A DNA stretch of 64,000 nt from an uncultured Flavobacteriaceae bacterium (GTDB lineage: Bacteria; Bacteroidota; Bacteroidia; Flavobacteriales; Flavobacteriaceae), in contig CALTCK010000004.1 of assembly GCA_943842625.1 (NCBI GenBank), positions 1 through 64,000 on the forward strand, read 5' to 3'. Shown here piece after piece: positions 58,060-64,000 of the stretch (the first letter of the stretch is position 1; each line of letters begins with the position of its first letter). Position numbers and translations under genes: made by a program. The notes under the pieces were generated by a model that was not told the origin of the DNA, did not search any database, and was given only the letters and a program-made list of their open reading frames with translations.

Positions 58060-59196
58060 ATGAAGATACTTTTAGTTGGAGAATACAGTAGGTTGCACAA
58101 TTCGTTAAAAGAAGGGTTAATTGAATTGGGGCATCAGGTAACAATTATAGCTACAGGAGATCATTTCAAGAGCTATCCTGTAGACATAAAACTCAATAGA
58201 AATTTCAATAAAGGTTTTGCTAAAAAATTAAAAGTTTTTATTTATAAATTATCAAGAATTGATATCACTTCAGTATCTATAAAAAATCAATTTTTCAAAA
58301 ATAAAGACCAATTAAAAGATTTTGACATCGTTCATTTAATTAATGAAAGTCCAATTGGTGTAGCTCCAAAGTATGAAATTGAATTCATATCCTTTTTAAA
58401 AAAACACAACAAAAAACTTTATTTACTTTCATGTGGAGCTGATTATATAAGTGTAAAGCATTCTTTTGACAAAAAACCAGCATATTCTATTTTGGAGCCT
58501 TATTTTAAAAATAAAACATCCAGTAAAAGTTTTGATCCCATTCTTAAATATTTAAAACCAGCATATCAATCACTTCATCAATTTGTATTTAATACCGTTG
58601 AAGGTGTTGTTTCTTCAGATTTAGATTATCACATCCCTTTAAAAGGGCACCCTAAATATTTGGGATTAATAGCTAACCCAATAAATATTGAGTTATTAAA
58701 ATTCACGCCCTTAAAAATTAAAGAAAAAGTAATCATTTTTCACGGTATCAATAGAGCAAATTATTTTAAAAAGGGAAGTGATTATTTTGAGGAAGCTTTA
58801 GAAATTATTCAAAATAAATTTCCGAATAAAGTTGAAATAAAAATTGTAGAAAATTTACCCTATACTAAATACATTAAAACCTATAACGAAGCACATATTG
58901 TTTTAGATCAAGTATTAGCTTATGACCAAGGTTATAATGCCTTAGAGGCTATGTCTAAAGGCAAGGTAGTTTTTACTGGTGCTGAAAAGGAATTCTATGA
59001 ATTTTATAATCTCAACAAAAAAGTTGCAGTTAATGCATTACCGGATGCTCAAAAAATTGCAGATGCGCTAGAAGAATTAATATTAAATCCAAATCAAATA
59101 ATAGCTATAGGTAAAAATGCCAGAGAATTTATAGAGAAAGAACATCACTATATAAATTCTGCTCAAAAATATTTGGATACGTGGAGGTCTACTTAA
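58060..59196 (+). CDS. Glycosyltransferase, GT4-like
   Basis: 378 residues. MKILLVGEYSRLHNSLKEGL with LIELGHQVTIIATGDHF fits the N-terminal Rossmann half, and VLDQVLAYDQGYNALEAMSKGK followed by VVFTGAEKEFYEF fits a weak GT-B donor half where the EAM segment replaces the usual ExxxxxxxE. More diverged than the GT4 at 56906-58009. It overlaps the convergent acyltransferase gene by 8 bases. Confidence 0.8.
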   Translation: MKILLVGEYSRLHNSLKEGLIELGHQVTIIATGDHFKSYPVDIKLNRNFNKGFAKKLKVFIYKLSRIDITSVSIKNQFFKNKDQLKDFDIVHLINESPIGVAPKYEIEFISFLKKHNKKLYLLSCGADYISVKHSFDKKPAYSILEPYFKNKTSSKSFDPILKYLKPAYQSLHQFVFNTVEGVVSSDLDYHIPLKGHPKYLGLIANPINIELLKFTPLKIKEKVIIFHGINRANYFKKGSDYFEEALEIIQNKFPNKVEIKIVENLPYTKYIKTYNEAHIVLDQVLAYDQGYNALEAMSKGKVVFTGAEKEFYEFYNLNKKVAVNALPDAQKIADALEELILNPNQIIAIGKNAREFIEKEHHYINSAQKYLDTWRST

Positions 59197-59941
59197 ATAG
59201 TATTAAATTTTTCTCTAATCGTTCCTTTTCCCCTTCCCAATCTCTAGAAACATTTTCTTTTAAAAGTTTTGCTGGTATTCCTCCTATTAAAATATTTTCT
59301 CCAAGAGTTGTATAATCTTTATTACATAATGTATTGGACGCGATTGTGCAATTGTTTGGAGTAATGGTTCCTTGCATGATCGTAACACGATTACTGACAA
59401 AGTTATATTTACCAAGTTTAATTGGGGCATTCATTAGGAATCGTTCTCCTGTTTCAGTATTAAACATGGTATGAAAATTAGTATCAATTAGTTGCGCTTC
59501 CGATCCAATGCGTGCACACTCCTCTAAAATAATTTTTTCTTTACATATTATTTTTCCGTTGGAAGCCATCGAGGATAAATGTCCAAACTCACAAATAGCA
59601 TCAGAAGCTACATACACAAAATAATCAATACCAAATTGAACGTGTCCCTTAAATGTAAGGGTTCCGTCAAGAACTAATTGAGCTGTTTTTTTTGATTGTG
59701 AAACCAATTCATAGCGTTGCCCGAAACCTATCATTGCTTTTTTAATGGGAGCCTCTATTGTTATAATTCCTTTTAAACTAGAAAGTTTTACTTTTCCGTA
59801 AAAATAGACAGGTAATTTTCTTGCGATTGCAAAAGGAAACATTTTAAAGTTAAAATAATACGTTTTTAACCAATTAACGGACCAAAAAAAGTTGTTTTTC
59901 TTTTTAAAATACCTGTAACTATTTTTTAAAAATTGTATCAT
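59189..59941 (-). CDS. Left-handed beta-helix acyltransferase
   Basis: 250 residues. The hexapeptide-repeat region (about 95-230) includes ICKEKIILEECARIGSEAQL, DTNFHTM (catalytic His) and TIASNTLCNKDYTTLGENIL followed by IGGIPAKLLKENVSRDW, the usual end of the fold. Sugar O- or N-acetyltransferases of this type decorate surface polysaccharides; it could acetylate the 3-amino sugar made by the FdtA/B-type enzymes here, but this is inference. Start overlaps the flippase stop (ATGA). Confidence 0.88.
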   Translation of the reverse strand: MIQFLKNSYRYFKKKNNFFWSVNWLKTYYFNFKMFPFAIARKLPVYFYGKVKLSSLKGIITIEAPIKKAMIGFGQRYELVSQSKKTAQLVLDGTLTFKGHVQFGIDYFVYVASDAICEFGHLSSMASNGKIICKEKIILEECARIGSEAQLIDTNFHTMFNTETGERFLMNAPIKLGKYNFVSNRVTIMQGTITPNNCTIASNTLCNKDYTTLGENILIGGIPAKLLKENVSRDWEGEKERLEKNLILFK

Positions 59942-61437
59942 TTTTTTCTTTTCAAAATACCTTTCAAATATTCTTTAATTGCTATCTTTTTATCTAATTC
60001 CCTATAGGAATAGGTGCAGGATAATAAAATCACAAATACCATTAAGCTGTATTTTATTATTGGATTTGATATCATTGTAATAGAAAATGCTGCAAGACAT
60101 AATATTACCGTAAAGGTAAATATTTTATAGAAACCTTTTTCAAAATAAAAATCATAACGGTAGTAAGTAATAATTCTTATAATAATATAATGGATAATAT
60201 AATATATAAAAAAGCTAAAACCAATACCTTCAAGGCCTTCGTAATGATAACCTAAAACATTAAAAAGTAATAGAATTGCATTAAAACCAATAGCTGTTTT
60301 AATAAAAACTTTCGAGTCTCCTTTTGCAATGATCATATACCCCATAGACCAGGAAACAGCCTTAAAAATCATTCCCAAGATTCCCCAAGTAACCATAGTA
60401 ACAATAGGGGAAAACTCATTAGAATATAAAATTACAATAATTAATGGAGCAAATGCCAAAAATACAACTATGATAGGCGTAATAAGTAATATAGCAACAA
60501 TTGCTTGTTCTAATACTGTTTTTCTTAGTTTAATTATATCATTAGCAATTTCAGAAAGCCTAGGAAAATAATCTGTTCCCATGGCATTAAAAATAATACC
60601 CACATAAGAATTTAGAATTACAAAACCAGCACTATATAAACCTACATCTATTAAACCTAATTCTTCAGTTTCGTTAGCTGAACCAATATAAATCCGTATG
60701 ATATAGGCAACCAATAAAGTGATCATACTACTCAAACTCAGCATAATACCTAGGTTAATCATTCCTTTACCTTCTGAAACAGCTTCTTTTCTTGAAATAG
60801 TTACATGTTCAATTACTAACTTTTGAGAATAATAATAAGTAAAAACAAAACTCATAAAAGTTGCAATTATAATTGCAGGAACGATGGCATCGATTCTAAA
60901 AAAATAATACAACGGAAGTGTAATTAATAAACCAATAATATTCCCTAAAAGATTTGCTTTTGCAAGGTATTGAAGCTTTCTTAAACCTTGCAAAATTGCT
61001 AATTGACTGCTTGATAATTGCTTAAATAAAAGTGCAATAGATATCCATATAAATGAAATGGTATAATCTTTATTACCAAATGCTATTTCACTTAACCATG
61101 GAGATAATGCGATCATTAAAATAACTCCTAAGGTTATTGTCAACCAGACCAATTTCTTTAGAATACTGATAGTTTTAGCAACACTTTTCGAATTTGAATT
61201 AGTATTCGCTAATGAGATATCTTTAACAGCACTTCGCTCTAAACCTAAATTAGTAAGTCCATTTATCAACTCCATAGTGGTTAGCAATAAATTTGAAATC
61301 CCCATACCAATAGGGCCAATTAATAACGCTATTGCTTTAGAACGTATTAACCTTAATATAATATTAATAACTTGAACACCTCCAAAAAGCGAAGTTGCAT
61401 TTAACACCTTACGATATGATTGTTGGTTATCGTTCAC
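59938..61437 (-). CDS. Polysaccharide flippase (Wzx/MOP superfamily)
   Basis: 499 residues with 12-14 membrane segments, lysine-rich C-terminus (KGILKRKK). SLFGGVQVINIILRLIRSKA, LIGPIGMGISNLLLTTMELI and the MGTDYFPRLSEIANDIIKLR landmark fit Wzx-type O-unit translocases that flip lipid-linked oligosaccharides across the inner membrane. GTG start; overlaps the upstream flippase by 11 bases. Confidence 0.9.
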   Translation of the reverse strand: MNDNQQSYRKVLNATSLFGGVQVINIILRLIRSKAIALLIGPIGMGISNLLLTTMELINGLTNLGLERSAVKDISLANTNSNSKSVAKTISILKKLVWLTITLGVILMIALSPWLSEIAFGNKDYTISFIWISIALLFKQLSSSQLAILQGLRKLQYLAKANLLGNIIGLLITLPLYYFFRIDAIVPAIIIATFMSFVFTYYYSQKLVIEHVTISRKEAVSEGKGMINLGIMLSLSSMITLLVAYIIRIYIGSANETEELGLIDVGLYSAGFVILNSYVGIIFNAMGTDYFPRLSEIANDIIKLRKTVLEQAIVAILLITPIIVVFLAFAPLIIVILYSNEFSPIVTMVTWGILGMIFKAVSWSMGYMIIAKGDSKVFIKTAIGFNAILLLFNVLGYHYEGLEGIGFSFFIYYIIHYIIIRIITYYRYDFYFEKGFYKIFTFTVILCLAAFSITMISNPIIKYSLMVFVILLSCTYSYRELDKKIAIKEYLKGILKRKK

Positions 61438-62725
61438 TATTCTCGGAAATTTTTTGCATATTAAAATATCTAAATACTAAATAAAACACGACTATTAACA
61501 TGACAACTGATCTGATCAAATGAGCCATCACAACACCTTCAATCCCATAAAAGTTAACTAAATAACGTGCTGAAAAATAAAATAATGCCAAGGATAAAAT
61601 CTCCGTAAATATGAAGTTTCTAACCATTTTTTTTGCAATAAATTGATGACTCAAAACTAAGGTTGCTAATTTTAAAAAATCTGCGGTTAATTGCCATTTA
61701 AATAAGGGGGACATCGCAGTAAAATCTGGGTAAATAAATAAAATTACATAGTCTCTAAAAACATAAACCAATAGCATCCCCATTCCAAATAAAGGAAGTA
61801 ACGTTTTGTAAATCGTTTTCAATTCTAAAACAAATCCTTTTCTTGTATGGATACTGGCAAATTTAGGAATCACGTATAAGGAGAAAATTGAAGCTGAAAA
61901 AACCATGTAATTTTTGGAAATAAAGGTCATTGCTGTCCATATTCCAGAGTCTGCTTCTGTAATTCTATTACGAATCATAGTCCGAATGTCAATTTCTACA
62001 AAGCTCAATAAACCAGTAGACACAAAAGACATTAAGGTAAATGCTAGCAATTCTTTAGCGAAAGGAATTTTAAAACTCAACTCCGAAAAGTGAACATATT
62101 CCTTTAAAGTTTTAAAAAAAATATAACATAAAACCAGAAACTGAACGGTGGGAGTTATTGCAATAGCTATTAAAGCTCCATCAATATTATAATTAACTAA
62201 AAATAAAATGAGGAGTATCGCCCCCAACAAGTAGCTGATTAAATCAATTTTTGCAAAATTTTTATACTTGGATAAGCCATGAACGACTCCATTAAAAACA
62301 CGGTAAGTTGCAATAAATGGAACGATCACTGCTAACAATTTAATTAAGTATTCAAAATCTACAGTACCAAATAAATAAGAACTTAAAAAAGTCGCATTGA
62401 AGAAAAGTAGTAAGGAAGTTACTACGATTCCAAGTGTGGTAAAAACGAAGGCAGTGGAAAACATTTTTTGTAGCTGTTCTTCATCATCTTTGTATTCAGA
62501 AACATATTTAGTTACTCCATTAAAAATACCTCCTGTGGAGGTAGAAGTTAATAATACCGTAAAGTTTCGAAGTTGTCCAATCTTAGAAATTCCTTCTTCC
62601 CCTACTAATTCTGCAAGAAAACGCTGTATAAAAAGAGAAATTACCAATCGAATACTAATAACAACTGCATTTAAAGAGGTCATCTTCAACAATAAATTTT
62701 CTCTTAAAACTTTAGGAATTTTCAA
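61427..62725 (-). CDS. O-antigen translocase, WzxE-like flippase
   Basis: 432 residues, about 12 membrane segments. ELVGEEGISKIGQLRNFTVL, TSTGGIFNGVTKYVSEYKDD, ADSGIWTAMTFISKNYMVFS and FSLYVIPKFASI match the WzxE/lipid III flippase group, distinct from the adjacent Wzx. In many loci this type travels with FdtA/FdtB-like or WecE-like aminosugar genes, as here. The start is TTG 62725, one base after the aminotransferase stop; ATG 62683 is the alternative. Confidence 0.88.
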   Translation of the reverse strand: MKIPKVLRENLLLKMTSLNAVVISIRLVISLFIQRFLAELVGEEGISKIGQLRNFTVLLTSTSTGGIFNGVTKYVSEYKDDEEQLQKMFSTAFVFTTLGIVVTSLLLFFNATFLSSYLFGTVDFEYLIKLLAVIVPFIATYRVFNGVVHGLSKYKNFAKIDLISYLLGAILLILFLVNYNIDGALIAIAITPTVQFLVLCYIFFKTLKEYVHFSELSFKIPFAKELLAFTLMSFVSTGLLSFVEIDIRTMIRNRITEADSGIWTAMTFISKNYMVFSASIFSLYVIPKFASIHTRKGFVLELKTIYKTLLPLFGMGMLLVYVFRDYVILFIYPDFTAMSPLFKWQLTADFLKLATLVLSHQFIAKKMVRNFIFTEILSLALFYFSARYLVNFYGIEGVVMAHLIRSVVMLIVVFYLVFRYFNMQKISENSER

Positions 62726-62726
62726 A

Positions 62727-63827
62727 TTAAAATGAGTTTAGAACTTCAATTATTTTTTGAACCTCGTTGTTGTTCAGTACTGGACTTATTGGAATACTTA
62801 GTACTTGTTGGTGAATTTTTTCAGTAATAGGAAAATTTAAATTAGAAAAATCTATAAAGGCTTCCTGTTGGTGCGGCGGAATGGGATAATGTATTAAATA
62901 TCCAACTTCGTGTTTTGTAAGATGAGCAATCATCGCTTCTCTGTTAGATATTTGAATTACAAACAAATGAAAAACATGCCCCTTTTTATTAATTATGGTA
63001 GGTAATTTAATCTTTGGATTGCAAATTTCAGCAATATATCGATGAGCTATCTCTTGCCTTCTTATATTATCTTGCTTCAAATAGGGCAACTTTACTCTTA
63101 AAAGAGCAGCCTGAATATCGTCAAGTCTTGAGTTAAAACCTATGTAGTCGTTCACATATTTAGAGGAGGATCCGTAATTTCTTAATTTTCTGATTACCTC
63201 AGCTAATTCTGGATCATTGGTAGTGATAGCTCCAGCATCTCCCAATGCTCCTAGATTTTTAGTTGGATAAAAACTAAATCCTGCGGCATCTCCTAGATTA
63301 CCTGCTAAATGCCCTGTATTTGCTGTTGCGCCGTGGGCCTGTGCGGCATCTTCAATTACTAATAAATTATGATCGGCAGCAATTTGATTGATCGCATCCA
63401 TTGGAGCTAATTGTCCATACAGATGTACCGGAAGAATTGCCTTGGTTTTATTACTAATTGAACGCGATATAGCTTCTAAATTAAAATTAAACATAGTTGC
63501 TTCAGATTCTACCAAGATTGGCTTTAAACCAGCTTGTTTAATGGCTAGTATGGTAGCTATATAAGTATTTGATGCAACCAAAACCTCATCCTTATTTTTT
63601 AATTTTCCAAGGGTTTTGTAGCCCTCGAGAATCAATCGAAGCGCATCTAGGCCATTCCCAACACCTATGCAGTATTTTGTTCCACAAAAAGTAGCAAATT
63701 CTTTTTCGAATGATGTGACATTGGATCCTAAAATATAATATCCAGCATCTAAAAAATCAGTGAACTTATTTTTAAATTCCTTTTCAAATCGATGATTCAT
63801 TTTATGTAAATCTAAAAAAGGGATCAT
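62727..63827 (-). CDS. DegT/DnrJ/EryC1 aminotransferase (FdtB/QdtB-like)
   Basis: 366 residues, PLP-dependent. [36 protein letters not shown] and [20 protein letters not shown] (PLP Lys in PTKNLG) define DegT aminotransferases. The overall pattern fits 3-keto sugar aminotransferases (FdtB/QdtB/DesV-like) rather than WecE, consistent with the ketoisomerase at 56506-56919. It would make dTDP-3-amino-3,6-dideoxyhexose. The ATG overlaps the stop of the upstream partial gene. Confidence 0.9.
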   Translation of the reverse strand: MIPFLDLHKMNHRFEKEFKNKFTDFLDAGYYILGSNVTSFEKEFATFCGTKYCIGVGNGLDALRLILEGYKTLGKLKNKDEVLVASNTYIATILAIKQAGLKPILVESEATMFNFNLEAISRSISNKTKAILPVHLYGQLAPMDAINQIAADHNLLVIEDAAQAHGATANTGHLAGNLGDAAGFSFYPTKNLGALGDAGAITTNDPELAEVIRKLRNYGSSSKYVNDYIGFNSRLDDIQAALLRVKLPYLKQDNIRRQEIAHRYIAEICNPKIKLPTIINKKGHVFHLFVIQISNREAMIAHLTKHEVGYLIHYPIPPHQQEAFIDFSNLNFPITEKIHQQVLSIPISPVLNNNEVQKIIEVLNSF

Positions 63828-64000
63828 ATTGTTTTAAATTCAAGTGTTTTGTAGGATCCGGTTTCTATTTCGTAATTATTAAAAACATGAGGACGTGCCC
63901 CACAACTTTCTTTCCAGAAAAGCAAACCCTCATTAAGTAATTCTCCATTTTCTACACTGGAAGTATTGAAACTAAAATAGTTTCTATTTTCTTTAAATTC
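63824..64000 (-). CDS. C-terminal fragment of an unidentified protein
   Basis: The last 58 codons of a gene that starts beyond the window; the stop TGA overlaps the aminotransferase [23 protein letters not shown] followed by [16 protein letters not shown] is not firmly recognised. A GNAT-type acyltransferase, which would fit between FdtA- and FdtB-like steps, is a weak guess from the WKESxGAR pattern. Confidence 0.6.
   Translation of the reverse strand, partial: EFKENRNYFSFNTSSVENGELLNEGLLFWKESCGARPHVFNNYEIETGSYKTLEFKTI

Overview
The window looks like a chromosome segment of a low-GC marine-type Flavobacteriaceae (phylum Bacteroidota). Supporting signs are type IX secretion (T9SS) sorting domains, DUF4369, DUF3467 and YkgJ-type genes with flavobacterial neighbours, many upstream sequences matching the Bacteroidota -7 element TAnnTTTG, and almost no Shine-Dalgarno sequences apart from a strong one before rpsU. 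I cannot name the genus. Gene density is high, no intergenic gap exceeds about 300 bases, and I see no CRISPR array, insertion sequence, prophage or replication origin.

Layout. 1-2.4 kb: start of a FabH-like gene and htpG. 2.46-9.72 kb: one very large T9SS surface-protein gene (leucine-rich repeats, two BspA-like modules, Ig-like repeats carrying C-type lectin and LamG-like inserts, HYR modules, sorting domain), broken by many frameshifts that cluster in its repeats. 9.8-16.3 kb: S1/P1 nuclease, DUF819 membrane protein, DUF4369 lipoprotein, QueD, isopentenyl-PP isomerase, RF3 and DUF3467. 16.4-29.7 kb: the informational operon on the minus strand (tRNA-Thr, tRNA-Tyr, tRNA-Gly, tRNA-Thr, tuf, tRNA-Trp, secE, nusG, rplK, rplA, rplJ, rplL, rpoB, rpoC). 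29.9-31.1 kb: rpsU and a XerC-type recombinase. 31.2-42.5 kb: metabolism and envelope genes (acyl-CoA dehydrogenase, helix-hairpin-helix protein, AGCS symporter, Kelch T9SS protein, YitT, PspC, cystathionine/cysteine synthase, LolC/E-like permease, NamZ-like muramidase, YkgJ, methyltransferase).

42.5-54.6 kb: a nucleotidyltransferase next to a CDP-glycerol-type polyol-phosphate transferase, an amidohydrolase lipoprotein, an outer-membrane barrel and a ~1000-residue TPR protein (each broken by one extra base), a secreted tail-fibre-tip-like protein abutting an FtsE-type ATPase, and a subtilase. 54.7-64 kb: a surface-polysaccharide locus with two GT2 and two GT4-like glycosyltransferases, an FdtA/QdtA-type ketoisomerase, a left-handed beta-helix acyltransferase, two flippases of different families and an FdtB/QdtB-type aminotransferase. 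This locus probably makes and exports a glycan containing a 3-amino-3,6-dideoxyhexose.

Most notable: (i) the giant adhesin, where three Ig-like repeats each carry a different domain at the same internal point, one being a C-type lectin whose two halves are in swapped order; (ii) reading-frame damage concentrated in short-period repeats with insertion bias, more like consensus error than natural decay; (iii) the strong Shine-Dalgarno of rpsU in an otherwise SD-poor sequence, matching known bS21 autoregulation in Bacteroidota; (iv) a Gram-positive-style nucleotidyltransferase plus polyol-phosphate transferase pair.
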